Shown: one piece after another, positions 33,330 to 43,613 of the stretch
How positions within the stretch are numbered: the stretch's first letter is position 1
How the letters are laid out: each line of letters begins with the position of its first letter
Origin: Diadophis punctatus similis
Taxonomy: Eukaryota; Chordata; Lepidosauria; Squamata; Dipsadidae
Direction: 5' to 3'
NCBI GenBank assembly: GCA_023053685.1
Contig: JALIGW010000016.1
Location: forward strand, 10,655,001 to 10,719,000
DNA: 64,000 nt
Program-made: the position numbers and the translations under genes
Notes under the pieces: generated by a model
What the model saw: the letters and a program-made list of their open reading frames with translations, nothing else
The model's database searches: none
What the model was told of the DNA's origin: nothing

Positions 33330-33405
33330 TCTTTATTGGCCAAGTGTGATTGGACACACAAGGAATTTGTCTTTGGTGCATATGCTCTCAGTGTGTGGAT
33401 TATAG
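33330..33405 (-). mobile_element. LINE 3' terminus attached to (GAATA)n
   Basis: TTATTGGCCAAGTGTGATTG, GACACACAAGGAATTTGTCT and ATGCTCTCAGTGT are shared with the longer copy at 62606-63090. Minus orientation, heavily 5' truncated. Confidence 0.8.
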
Positions 33406-33536
33406 GAAAATGCTAAGGAGTTCTGTTCTGATCGCATCCAAACAGGAGGAGAATTTGAGAGCTTGAAAAATTCACGTCCTAAAAATGAATTTCTTAGCCT
33501 GATTAAGGAGAACTTCAGTAACAGCAGACAAGTGAA

Positions 33537-33967
33537 GAGATGTAGTGGCTCAGTGGCTTAATGACACTGGAGATGGTCTTTGCTCCAACGGTTCGAATCC
33601 CAGCACTGCGGGGTGAGCTCCCATCACCCTCCTCACCTTTTGCCTACCTAGTAGTTTGAAAGCATGTTACATGCAAGTAGATAAATAGGTACCACTTCGA
33701 TGGGAAGACGGGCTGGTGCTTCACGTGGACAGTTAGAATACTGCTGCCGTTGGTTCTTCCTGGTTGCAATGCCCGTTAGCAAGGAAGCTTCGGTAGATGG
33801 AGAGGGCCCTGATGCTTCTGACACAGAGCTAGCTGCCCTCTGTGGCACACTTGGAAAATGCGAGCATGAACCAAATAGAGCTAGCAAGCAGCCAAACTAT
33901 TGCTCTGTAATAGCATTGTAGTCTCCTGGCTAATGTAACATCGCCATACGCTAAATAAATAAATAGC
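33537..33967 (+). mobile_element. tRNA-derived SINE (variant of family B head)
   Basis: GTAGTGGCTCAGTGGCTTAA is an A-box-type head and ACGGTTCGAATCCCAGCACT contains a canonical B box GGTTCGAATCC. GCAAGTAGATAAATAGGTAC follows as in family B. The 3' part differs and ends ATCGCCATACGCTAAATAAA with an AATA tail, suggesting a different LINE-derived 3' end. Confidence 0.7.
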
Positions 33968-34093
33968 ACCACACAAGTTGTAAAATGGATTCCACGCTCC
34001 CATTTATTGTTCTCAAGTGCCAGAAAGTAATGTTTGTGTGTGCTGTACTCTACAAAATCACCAAATTGAGGTGGGGGGATGGATGGTGTGGAG

Positions 34094-34228
34094 CAGAGGT
34101 GTCAGACTCGCGACCCATGGGCCGGATGTGTCACGGGCTGGCCACGCCCACCCCCAGTTTAGCAAAGGGGGGGAAGTCACGATGTGTCACGTGATGACAA
34201 TGTGATGCCGCGGGTTTGACAACCCCTG
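34094..34228. mobile_element. hAT MITE (CAGAGGTGTCAGACTC termini)
   Basis: Right end GGGTTTGACAACCCCTG. Exact 8-bp duplication GTGTGGAG (34086-34093 and 34229-34236). Interior GGGCCGGATGTGTCACG and CACGTGATGACAATGTG match 63283-63681. Confidence 0.93.
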
Positions 34229-34236
34229 GTGTGGAG

Positions 34237-35042
34237 ACAGAGAGAGATAAAGACAGAAAATCATACAGCGAATAAGAAGAAAGACCAAGACTCATTTATT
34301 CTCTCAAGTGCATTTCTCCTTTAATATATATGAATTAAATGATACAACCAGCTCTACAATTGACAAGAAGTTCTATGGAGAATGGAACTAGCATGATTCC
34401 TAACAAAAGAAAGTACCAGCAGGTCATGTTGCTTCTCATCAAGGTGAACTCTTTAGCGAAATAAGAGCTGTATTAAATCTGCAAAGAGGAAGGAAAGGTG
34501 GATATAAGGTGGGGTTGATGATAGGTTAGGCTGCAAGCAGGAAAGGTGGGGGGGTTGAAGTAGCCATTCTGGTATTTAGTGTATTTCCCTAGAGAAAAGC
34601 CAGAATAATGAGAAACTATTTTACTGGCTGAAACAAGGTTTTCAGAATGGGTGAGGCTGTCTGCTTTTTTTTCCTGTTGGAAAAGATGCAGGATATTGAA
34701 GGGAGCCGACCTACCATATTGCCAACTCCAGTGACAACTATGTGGCAGCACAAGCTTTTTTGTTGGCTGGAAGCAGAGATGAGGAGTGGAAGGTGATGGC
34801 CCAGCACATAGTGCTATCAATATTACGTGAAAAAGCCAGATAGTGAGCTTATCTTTCTCTACTGGCGCCTTTCAAGGCGAGGCTGCTTATGCAGCAAAGG
34901 TGATGCTCTCAGCCAAGGTCTCACCAAAAGATGAGTCAGAATAGTAGATGAGCCAGCGGTGAAGTCATTATGTTTGCCAGACCTTTGGCTTAAGTTAATA
35001 GATCATGGGGGGCGTATTGAAGGGCACCTGTAAAAGGGCCTA
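34237..35042. other. Unique DNA, no feature recognised
   Basis: No repeat or coding feature seen; 34473-34820 is open on the minus strand but shows no known domain. Confidence 0.4.
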
Positions 35043-35052
35043 GAAGAAAGAA

Positions 35053-35149
<97 letters not shown>

Positions 35150-35237
35150 CAGAGACAGAGACAGAGACAGAGACGGAGAGAGGGAGAGAGGGAGGGAGAG
35201 GGAGGGAGGGAGGGAGGGAGGGAGGAGAAAGAAGAAA
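35043..35237. repeat. (GA)n/(GACA)n/(GGGA)n purine tract
   Basis: AAAG units, then (AG)n with ACAGAG units, then GGGA units. It is an almost pure purine strand of about 190 bp. Confidence 0.96.
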
Positions 35238-36895
35238 TGAAAAATTGGCTTCAGCATTTTTCTCCTGGGTTAGAATAGAAAGTGTTGATATTTTTATAGG
35301 TGGGAAGGGAGATTAGTTAATAATTGTGGTGAATGGGCTGCTGTGTATGGACCTATACCATACAAGCAGGGAAATTGGATTTTTTGAGTACTTTTGCCTT
35401 CCAGTATAAAACAAAGTTCTTCTTCATATATATATATATTTTCTTGTAAACCATCTTTAAGGTCTAGAAAGCCTTAAATCCATACAAATAGATGTGCACA
35501 TTTCCAAGGATTTTCTCATTTCTTACTTTGCATAGATTTCCAGCTCTCCGTTTGGAAGCATTGGTTCAGCTGAAGTGCACGTTCTCAAATTAGAATTGAC
35601 CGATTATATAAACACTTTAAAAATGCTTTGAGGACAAGAGGGCAAGTAGTTCATCATGAAAGCAGATTTCAATCTGGTGTGGATTATTTACTTTGTAACA
35701 GTGCTTTTTAATTGATGCGTTTTAGTCTTTATTTTTAGCTTTGCTACTTTGTTTTTATTTATTGCTAGCTGCCTTGAGTATTGTTTTTGGTAGAAAGGCA
35801 AGATGCATGTGGAAGAAGAAGAAGAAAAATCAGAGTATTCTTCCCTTCTTGTAAACTGAATTTCACAAAAGGTAATCTATTTATTTTCTTTATAAACCTG
35901 CACTGAGTTTTTATAAACATGAACATTTGGCCATTTTCTGACTATTATCCATGATTGTGGGTGTATAATTTTCACACACACACAAAAACCCCTGAAGACC
36001 AAACAAAGGGGTTATTTGCAGTCTTACCTAGTGCACCTTTCTGGATTCACAAATGTAACAACAACTGAATTGCTTAATCAGGCTGTCAGACTGTTACTCA
36101 TTCTGGGTAACGCACAGATCTTGTTCATGCCCTCCAAAGAGCGAAAGCAATCTGATATTCTACACTCCAGGGTTTTAAGTAATTCCCCTTTCATAGCTTA
36201 TTAGCATCATGGAAATGTGCCTTCTCAATAGCTTTCGACATTCTTTTCTCAAAGAATACTATTGTTTGTAGGAAACTCAACTGCTGTTGTGCAGAGTTTT
36301 TTTTTTACTATTCCCCTTGGAATCTTGTACATTATCCTCATATCATGATCAATGGCAACAAAACACTTAGGAATCCCAGTGACAGCTTCCTTTCCCCTCC
36401 CTCTTTACCCATTCTGATAGATCCCATGCATTCTTTTTGCAAAATCATAGGTGCCATCTTTGTGAAGGGTTGTATTCCTGAGCAACATCTGCGGCACATA
36501 TGTTGTGTTGTCATTACCTACAGAGAGGCAGCTTGTAACATTTTTGACAGTCCTGTTAGTTTAAGAACTGGAGCAGACTTGACAGCTTCTCCATGCTGAT
36601 AATCACAGAACCTTTTGTTTATGCCTAAGTGAATATAAACCATGCGCTCTCACCAATGGCACTCTGTTCCTAATAGCTATGTGGCTGGCAGTTGAATTAC
36701 AGATATACCTGTCAAGGTTTCTAAACCATGATTCTCAGTTGAGGTCTTTCTCTTGAGAGATGGTAATTTTTGGTCCACCAATGCTGAGAGCAAGTGATCG
36801 GGAAAAGCTATTTCTTCATGCCATGCAGATGTGCTAGCCAAAAACAGCTGCATGACTGAATACCAGAAACTGAATGTTAGCTTGTGCAGAGATGA
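35238..36895. other. 1.65 kb of unique DNA
   Basis: No clear mobile element. 35690-35825 resembles a degraded LINE tail (GCTAGCTGCCTTGAGTATTG). The stretch 36016-36290 is free of recognisable repeats and of even composition; it is a candidate conserved non-coding stretch, without comparative evidence. Confidence 0.35.
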
Positions 36896-37120
36896 TAGCA
36901 ATAGCACTATTGCTATACTGCTTCACAGTGCTTTACAGCCCTCTCTAAGCGGTTTACAGAGTCAGCACATTGCCCCCAACAATCTGGGTCCTCATTTTAC
37001 CCACCTCGGAAGGATGGAAGGCTGAGTCAACCTTGAGCCTGGTGAGATTTGAACTGCCAAATTGCAGGCAGCTGGCAGACAGCAGAAGTAGCCTGCAGTA
37101 CTACACTAACCACTGCGCCA
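36896..37120 (-). mobile_element. tRNA-derived squamate SINE (family A)
   Basis: Minus order: GCGCAGTGGTTAGTGTAGTA head, then GACCCAGATTGTTGGGGGCA, CCGCTTAGAGAGGGCTGTAA and AGCAGTATAGCAATAGTGCT end. The head half is included in the 190-bp duplication repeated at 37653. Confidence 0.88.
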
Positions 37121-37845
37121 TTATCCCAATTGTGAGCAGGGACAATGGATTTATAATCCAATGACATCTGGAGCATACAAGTTTACTAGATCAACTTGTT
37201 CTCCATCCTGGGGTGGAACCAGCCTTCGGGATGGGTTGTCCTCGGCCAATCAGATTGAGGAATGAGTCAGTCAATTTGCATGCTTGCCAGGATCCGCCTA
37301 GTAGACCCCAGATCTGACTCGTTCCTTCAAAGGATAGGTCGTGGCAGGACTCCCTCCTGACAAAATTTACCTTTAGGCTTTAATTCGATCAAAAAAGAAA
37401 AAGAAAAAAGAAAAAAAGAAAAAAAGAAAAAAAAGGGAAACTTACAAACCAACAGCCCTTTTCAGGGCTTCGTTCCGCGCTCCTGATAGAGCCTCTGGAC
37501 GGTTCCACTGACCAACTAATCAGCGGATACTCGACCTCAACAGGAATCAGGAAGAACAGGCAAGCTTAAAAACTTTAATCGGATAGAAATCTCCCTTCGC
37601 CCCCTCCCTCCGCTCCCTTCCGAGGGCTACGTAGCTTTCCCAAGGGAAGGAAGGGTGGAAGGTTGAGTCAACCTTGAGCCTGGTGAGATTTGAACTGCCA
37701 AATTGCAGGCAGCCGGCAGGCAGCAGAAGTAGCCTGCAGTACTACACTCTAACCACTGTGCCATTATCCCAATTGTGAGCAGGGACAATGGATTTATAAT
37801 CCAATGACATCTGGAGCATACAAGTTTACTAGATCAACTTGTTCT
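37014..37845. repeat. 190-bp direct duplication flanking a DIRS-like insert
   Basis: Copy 1 (37014-37202) and copy 2 (37653-37845) match over about 190 bp with a handful of changes and one 2-bp indel. Each contains the head of the family A SINE and then unique DNA ending ACTAGATCAACTTGTTCT. The 450 bp between them are not repeated. Confidence 0.9.
37203..37650 (+). mobile_element. DIRS-like terminal fragment
   Basis: Begins CCATCCTGGGGTGGAACCAG followed by a CCTTCGGGATGGGTTGTCC block and GGCCAATCAGATTGAGGAAT. Block for block this parallels the left terminal repeat of the DIRS element at 40046 (CCATAGTGGGTGGAGCCAGC, AATGGGTTAAACC, AGCCAATCAGGACCGAGTT), though the sequence is diverged. It follows directly on ACTTGTTCT in the target. 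A (GAAAA)n run at 37390-37436 and about 200 bp of GC-richer unclassified DNA follow. No reading frame remains. Confidence 0.5.
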
Positions 37846-37879
37846 TCCCAAGCTTGTAAAGATTTTTTGCTGAAGTCCT

Positions 37880-38257
37880 AGTGTTTCTTCTAAATTTGGA
37901 ACCTAGTGAAAAGAGGGACCAGGGGTGACAGGATAGCAGTGTTCCAATATTTGAGGGGTTGCCACAAAGTAGAGGGGGCTCAACCTACTTTCCAAAGCAG
38001 CTGAAGGCAATACAGGAAACAATGAATGGAAGCAAATCAAGGAGAGATTCAACCTAGAACAAAGGAGAAATGTCCTGAAGTGAGAACAATCAACCAGTGG
38101 AATGGCTTGCCTTCAGAAGTTGTGGGTGCCCCATCACTGGAGGCTTTTAAGAAGAGACTGGACAGCCACTTGTCAGAAATGGTGTAGGGTCTCCTGCATG
38201 AGCTGGGGGTTGGACTAGAAGACTTCCAAGGTCCCTTCCAACTCTGTTACTCTGTTA
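37880..38257 (+). pseudogene. CR1 LINE ORF2 C-terminus and 3' UTR
   Basis: Pieces read KRGTRGDRIAVFQYLRGCHK and INQWNGLPSEVVGAPSLEAF, then KKRLDSHLSEMV and stop. The 3' UTR GGGGGTTGGACTAGAAGACT follows, ending CCAACTCTGTTACTCTGTT. Frameshifts and stops are present. Confidence 0.87.
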
Positions 38258-38778
38258 AAGTTGCTCCTGGTGCATACAATTGTGTTTGGGTTTTGCAGAT
38301 AGAAAATGTTGCTTGACTCAGCTCAGTTTGCATATTTGCCTAATGACGTTTCAATGATGATTTTTTTTTTCTGGTAGCACTACCCACCACATGATTTGGA
38401 CCTAAATACAACATTCATGATCTAACTCTTTGAGCCTTAAAAAAATATGTTTGAAAGGGCTGCACATGCTTTGAAAATGATTCAGAAGTGTTGGGGCACT
38501 GTGTAAGTGGCATGTTTCTGCTTCATGCATCCATTTAAGCTTGAGAAAAATAATGCTTATTGTTTTTTTTAAAAAAAGTTGGCTTATTAAAATGAATAAG
38601 CCTCTTAAAGCATCAGCAACAGCACCTGTTTTGAGACGTGCAGGAAAGCATGAAAATACTCAGGCTTCATTAAACAGAAATGCATTGATTTTTTTTAGGT
38701 CTCAGGATTTCTGGCAAAAAAAAATTGAAAGCATGTATGGCTCTATATATTCCTTCTCCGTTTAAGAGCACCCAAATA
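38258..38778. other. AT-rich unique DNA
   Basis: No feature recognised. Confidence 0.4.
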
Positions 38779-38786
38779 CCTATATA

Positions 38787-39100
38787 CAGTGGTGGGATTC
38801 AATTTTTTTTTACTACTGGGCGTGGCTTGGTGGGCATGGCATGGCTTGGTGGGCGTGGCATGGCATGGCATGGCTTGGTGGGCATGGCAGGGGAAGTTTA
38901 CTGTAAAATCTCCATTCCCACCCCATTCCAGGGAAAGGTTACTGCAAAATCCCCATTTCCTCCTGATCAGCTGGGACTTGGGAGGCAGAGAATAGATGGG
39001 GCGGGGCCAGTCAGAGGTGGTATTTACCGGTTCTCCGAACTGCTCATAATTTCCGCTACCAGTTCTCCAGAACTGGTCAGAACCTGCTGAAACCCACCTG
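38787..39100. mobile_element. hAT MITE (CAGTGGTGGGATTCAA termini)
   Basis: Left CAGTGGTGGGATTCAA and right CTGAAACCCACCTG. The left part repeats GGCGTGGCTTGGTGGGCATG. Flanks CTATATAC and TGATATAC share six bases, an uncertain duplication. The right half is the complement of the left part of 44939-45177. Confidence 0.72.
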
Positions 39101-39111
39101 TGATATACATC

Positions 39112-39540
39112 CTGAGGAGCTTCCTGCCAACTGTGAAAAGGGTTCAATTGGAAATAATTATGATTACTGGTCTTTGTTACATGTAGACATGATGTCTTGC
39201 TTTCCATAACATGCTAAATCTGGTTAAGAAATATCTCTGAGTTCCTACCACATACTGAACCATAAATTAACCTAACAGACTGATTTGCCCAACATATTAA
39301 GTTAGAGGCATCCATGGTGGTAGGAGGTGGTTAAAAAAAAGGCAAGATGTTGTTTCTGACTGTGAGATTGAAGATCTGACTTTCTTTTTTTTCCCCTGAG
39401 GCACATTAAACATGGGCAGGGCTGGCTTTAAATCTGTGGTCATAGTCCCTGTCTGAAGAAGCCAATGGAAGAAAACAGCAACAGCATGAAAATAGATACA
39501 TCAATAAAGGAGAATATTTATAGCTCAGGGTTGAAATACG
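39112..39540. other. Unique DNA, no feature recognised
   Basis: No repeat or coding feature seen. Confidence 0.4.
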
Positions 39541-39711
39541 GGGTCCTTGGTACTTTCTGAGCTTGGTTGTTTTCTTGCAGACATTTCATTACTCAAAGTA
39601 GGTGACATCATCAGTGCTAATCAGTGCTATTAGCATTGATGATGTCACCTAGTTTGGGTAATGAAACATCTGCAAGAAAACCACCAAAACTCAGAGAGAA
39701 CCAAGGAACCT
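39541..39711. mobile_element. Foldback Penelope-like unit (unit 3, other family)
   Basis: Two inverted arms of about 75 bp. The plus arm reads TGATGATGTCACCTAGTTTG then GGTAATGAAACATCTGCAAG, and the left arm is its complement with TTTCATTACTCAAAGTAGGT. The GTCACC...GGGTAAT stem lies between a TGATGA and a GAAAC element, as in units 1 and 2. No target duplication was identified. Confidence 0.5.
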
Positions 39712-40045
39712 CTCACATAGTCACATACATGAAATGGAAAGAAGTCTCCATTACAAAAGTAGAATATAGGCATGATGATCTTCTTTGAACCTTTGGGCAG
39801 GAAAGTGAAAGTTCAGAATAAGTTGAATTCAGGATACTAAGGATATTAAGAATAATGAACAGGCTCATTTCTATGAATTTGAGAGAAAATTTCAAACGTA
39901 CTAGCTCCTTGGTGAAGATGGCAAAACCATGTAACAAAAACAAAATGCAGAGTTAATATTTCCATTTGCTTTTCTCCAACCAAAAGCAAACAAACCCTTC
40001 TAAATACTCGAGACAGTGGCTCAGTCAGGAAGATGGGGATCCAGC
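39712..40045. other. Unique DNA, no feature recognised
   Basis: No feature recognised. Confidence 0.4.
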
Positions 40046-40147
40046 ACTTCTCCATAGTGGGTGGAGCCAGCCTCCAAGAATGGGTTAAACCTGCCCTCTA
40101 GCCAATCAGGACCGAGTTTTCAAAAGTATAAATAGAACCCTCTTGCC

Positions 40148-40606
40148 TTGGCACCCCCTCTTTTTTTCTCGGTCCTTAGCCAAAAAGGACAGTGCTTAAA
40201 CCCATTCTTCGATTTCTCCCCAGGGGTCAGTCCACCATCCAGAGCTGCATTGGCTACAACTGACCGCCTGGCACTTGACCCTTCTTCCATAGGCTCCAAA
40301 GCATCATCCTCCACGGTGGGCCATTGGCTTCGCGCGACCATCTCCTTGGCTTACGAACAAATGTCTTTGCCCCGGCCCCCCGGACTTACAGCGCACTCCA
40401 CTCGCAGCGCAGCCACCACTGCGGCTTGGAATGCCCCGGCCTCCATTGTGGAGGTTTGCTGTGCGGCCACATGGGCCTCCCCGACACCTTTCGTCCGGCA
40501 CTATAAACTAGATGCCTATGCCTCAGAGGAGGCAGACTTTGGCCGGAGGGTGTTACACCAAGGTGTGGAAGGAATAGGTCAGTCTCAGCCTGCTTCAGTA
40601 CCCTAG
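40148..40606 (+). pseudogene. DIRS tyrosine recombinase, C-terminal half
   Basis: A 152-codon open frame. The first 30 or so residues are read-through of the terminal repeat. From about residue 55 it reads TVGHWLRATISLAYEQM, then GLTAHSTRSAATTAAW, then VCCAATWASPTPFVRHYKLD. H83-x-x-R86 and Y119 correspond to the H-x-x-R box and the nucleophilic tyrosine of tyrosine recombinases in DIRS elements. The first catalytic arginine and the N-terminal DNA-binding part are absent, so the product cannot be a complete recombinase. The frame has no stop codon, which suggests a young insertion or simple deletion. Confidence 0.82.
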
Positions 40607-40631
40607 GGACAAGGTACTTTGGTATGTCCCA

Positions 40632-40732
40632 TTCTTGGAGGCTGGCTCCACCCACTATGGAGAAAGGACGTTGTTACTTACCTGATACGTCCTTTCTCAT
40701 AGGGTGGAGCCAGCCACCAATTCCCTCCCTGT
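40632..40732 (+). repeat. DIRS internal complementary region
   Basis: ATTCTTGGAGGCTGGCTCCA through CTCATAGGGTGGAGCCAGCC: the first half pairs with the left end of the element and the second half with the right end. Confidence 0.82.
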
Positions 40733-41179
40733 TCATGGGATTGGCTGGACTGCCCGTATTCAACCATCTTTCATTCTGTAAATATGTTCATGCAATCTGG
40801 TGTCATTTTTCCTCTTTTGCTCTTCCTTATTAAAAACATTGGTTTAATGGGTAAGTACGTTTGAGTTTGACCTTCTTCCCTCGTAAAAAAGAGGGGGTGC
40901 CAAGGCAAGAGGGTTCTATTTATACTTTTGAAAACTCGGTCCTGATTGGCTAGAGGGCAGGTTTAACCCATTCTTGGAGGCTGGCTCCATCCTATGAGAA
41001 AGGACGTATCAGGTAAGTAACAATGTCCCTTTTCTCCCAAACATGAAAGGCTATTTTCCCCAAATCAGCCATCCGAAAATGATTAATTCCTGCCTCAAAG
41101 CAGGATTAGACCTGGCTAGTACTGTAACAATGCCCTATGTAAGGGAACATCCATTGGGTGATATTATTTATCCAGTAAT

Positions 41180-41236
41180 CCTTCCTTCCTTCCTTCCTCC
41201 CTCCCTCCCTTCCTCCCTTCCTTCCTTCCTTCCTTT
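41180..41236. repeat. (CCTT)n/(CCCT)n microsatellite
   Basis: 57-bp pyrimidine run of CTTC, CTCC and CTTC units. Confidence 0.95.
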
Positions 41237-42299
41237 GCTCTTCCAAGTTTATGAGAAAAATTCATTTGAGTGACTGGTCCCCAACCCAATGTTTACATGC
41301 ATTTAATCATCCATTAAACCAACTCTGCTCAGGAGGGTACAGTGTTTGACTGGATGCTGTAAGAAAGTCATTTATATTGAGGCTTCAGAATTTAAAAAAA
41401 AAAAAAAACCTTGTTACTCATTTTAAGCTTACATTTACAAGGAGTAAACAGGATGAATAGTTTGTGGTTTTAAACCAGCACAGAATTCTGCTTTTCCCAG
41501 GGATAATAGAAAGATAAATGGCTAATTTTTCTTAGGCAAAGGTTTTTTGAAAAAATAAAATAAAATAAAATAAAAAGCTGCCCACATTGAAATACTTCAC
41601 AGATGGTCACAGATTGTCCTCTCTGTAGCATTGTTCTTAATGTAAAGTTTCTAGCTTGGTCCTTCTCTTTCTCAATGCTTTTGAGAATGCTTTTACACTT
41701 GATTTTTGCACTTTTAAGAGCAATTCAATCTGTGTGCAAACCTAAGGTTGTGCCCTCTCCTGCCAGAGTTGTTGTTTGCAACAGACATCCTCTTGGGAAA
41801 ACTTTTCACTTTGTGTGTATTCAGTGCCAGTAAAATGATTTAATGTGTGCCTTGCATTTTGTTTGTGACTTGCCTAGCCGTCGTACTGCATGTTCTTATA
41901 AACAAGAAATCATTTCTCAATTGCCAATTACCTGCCTTACCATTGTATGCTTCGACAGTTGTTTACTGCGTAATGAGGCTTGGTAATCCAGCTCAATGAA
42001 ATGGGCCTTTTTTTTTTTTGATGGAAATCTTTTGGGATCCTTGGCATTTATTTTCAAGCAAGTAGCAGAGTCTCTGGGTATCGCTCATAACTATGCAATG
42101 CCGTACATCTAACATAATTACAGTACATTGCCGTCACTGGGGCAATGTCTTACACCCGCCGTGTACCAGCTGATTTGGGCAAGGAGGGAAGGAATTAAAG
42201 AGAGATTACGCATAAATCCTTCAAAAGAAAGGCAAAATGTTAAGGAGTATTTTGTGCTCTTGAGCACGTGCACAGCGAAATGTGTTTTTGCAGTTTGAT
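41237..42299. other. Unique DNA; candidate conserved non-coding block
   Basis: Contains an A-run (41394-41407) and (AAAAT)n at 41553-41574. From about 41600 to 42200 no repeat signature is present and base composition is even, unlike the flanks. I flag it as a candidate regulatory or conserved block without comparative proof. Confidence 0.35.
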
Positions 42300-42763
42300 A
42301 TGAGTTGCTATGATTCAGTCAATAAACAGATACGTTTAAAGTATATACAAATAGTTTACTTAAAGAAGTAGCAAAGTTCAAATAGGAAGTCCAAGTCATA
42401 CACGGTAAGTCAGTCAATACGAAGTATCTTCTTCTTGCCTATCTTTGTTTTAACTAGCAAACAAAGATTACAGCTAACAAATAAATCTATACTATCACAG
42501 ATAGTTATGCTTTACACAGCAGCTCTTCACAGTACTTTCACACAGACACTAAGTCAATTACTCAACAGTGAAGCAGCAGAGACAATCAGCAGAGAGTCAG
42601 TATCAGCAGGAAATCAGTAGAGCATTCAGCGCGAGCATACTCTCTTGCTCCCTTTTATAGTAATCAGCCTGCAATGCATTTAAAGCAATATTCACATAAA
42701 CATTGATTTGTGGATTGTTCATATATTAGCAAACCCAATCGTTTGAACAGAGTCCTAACACAA
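42300..42763 (-). mobile_element. Possible solo LTR, minus orientation
   Basis: Read on the minus strand it starts TGTTAGGACTCTG, has a TATA-like ACTATAAAAGGGAG near 42650 and then a transcribed-type leader. The left end is unclear and no target duplication was found. Confidence 0.4.
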
Positions 42764-43015
42764 ATCCTACATTGGTATTTCCTGAAATAGAGGACAAGTT
42801 AAAGAACAAAAGGGCATAGGAGGTAGAGATTTAATATAGAGCTTCTGCATGGGGAATCAAGTGTCATCAGGGTTATCCACAGGTGAGTCAGAAAAAGCGA
42901 TGGTGACCACAACTATGTGATCTTGCCCATTGTAACATTGTACATTGGAATCACATATAGGTAGTCTTCAATTAATGACTGTAATGGAGCACGGAACTTC
43001 CATGATAATGGAAAA

Positions 43016-43247
43016 AGAGCCGTGATGGTGCAGTGGTTAGAATGCAGTATTGCAGTATTAATTCTGCCAACTGCTAGCAGTTCGATTCTGACCGACTAAA
43101 GGTTTACTCAGCCTTCCATCCTTCCGAGGTGGGTAAAATGAAGACCCAGATTGTTGGGGGCAATATGCCGACTCTGTAAACTACTTCGAGAGGGCTCTAA
43201 AGCACTATGAAGCGGTATAAAAGTCTAAGTGCTATTGCTATTGCTAT
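43016..43247 (+). mobile_element. tRNA-derived squamate SINE (family A)
   Basis: GATGGTGCAGTGGTTAGAAT head, B-box region AGTTCGATTCTGACC, CCTTCCATCCTTCCGAGGTG, GACCCAGATTGTTGGGGGCA, and a GTCTAAGTGCTATTGCTATT tail. Confidence 0.9.
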
Positions 43248-43601
43248 AATTCATGATGGTTGTAAGTAGAGGCACCCATGTGACCAATCCAATTTTACGA
43301 CTTTTGCAGTAATCATTAAGTAAACACCGTCATTAAGCGAATCCACATATTTCTATAAGTATTCCCCTTTTTTAGCCACAAACTGGCTGAAAAAAACTAG
43401 AAACTGTCAAAATCATAATCACACGACTGTCAAACACTGCAACTGCTTGTAAAAGTGAGCTGGTTGTGAAGTACTGAAATGTGGCTATCTGACTGGGTGG
43501 GAGGGGGGGCTGAAGAACTCTATAACTTGGCCACAGATAGCTTTTGGGGAGGGGGTCCAACACATCAGTCATTAAGCAAAGATTGCTACCTCTGGCATGC
43601 A
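43248..43601. other. Unique DNA, no feature recognised
   Basis: No feature recognised. Confidence 0.4.
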
Positions 43602-43613
43602 TCCTGACATCAT

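Larger units (their letters stand above)
40046..41022 (+). mobile_element. Internally deleted DIRS-type retrotransposon
   Basis: Inverted terminal repeats of about 115 bp lie at 40051-40168 and 40886-41004 and are almost identical as complements (for example AGCCAATCAGGACCGAGTTT and AAACTCGGTCCTGATTGGCT). An internal region (40632-40732) contains the complement of the left outer edge (GGCTGGCTCCACCCACTATG) and of the right outer edge (TTACTTACCTGATACGTCCT). Terminal inverted repeats plus an internal complementary region are diagnostic of DIRS elements, which replicate through a circle. Between the left repeat and this region lies a tyrosine recombinase C-terminus. Gag, reverse transcriptase and RNase H are missing. 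Confidence 0.88.

Noticed and set aside
33537..33640. A true tRNA gene because of a canonical B box GGTTCGAATCC
   Set aside because: No complete cloverleaf could be drawn, and the segment continues into a SINE body shared with other copies.
40148..40606. A host gene for the 152-residue frame
   Set aside because: It lies inside DIRS inverted repeats and carries the HSTR and FVRHY motifs of a transposon recombinase.
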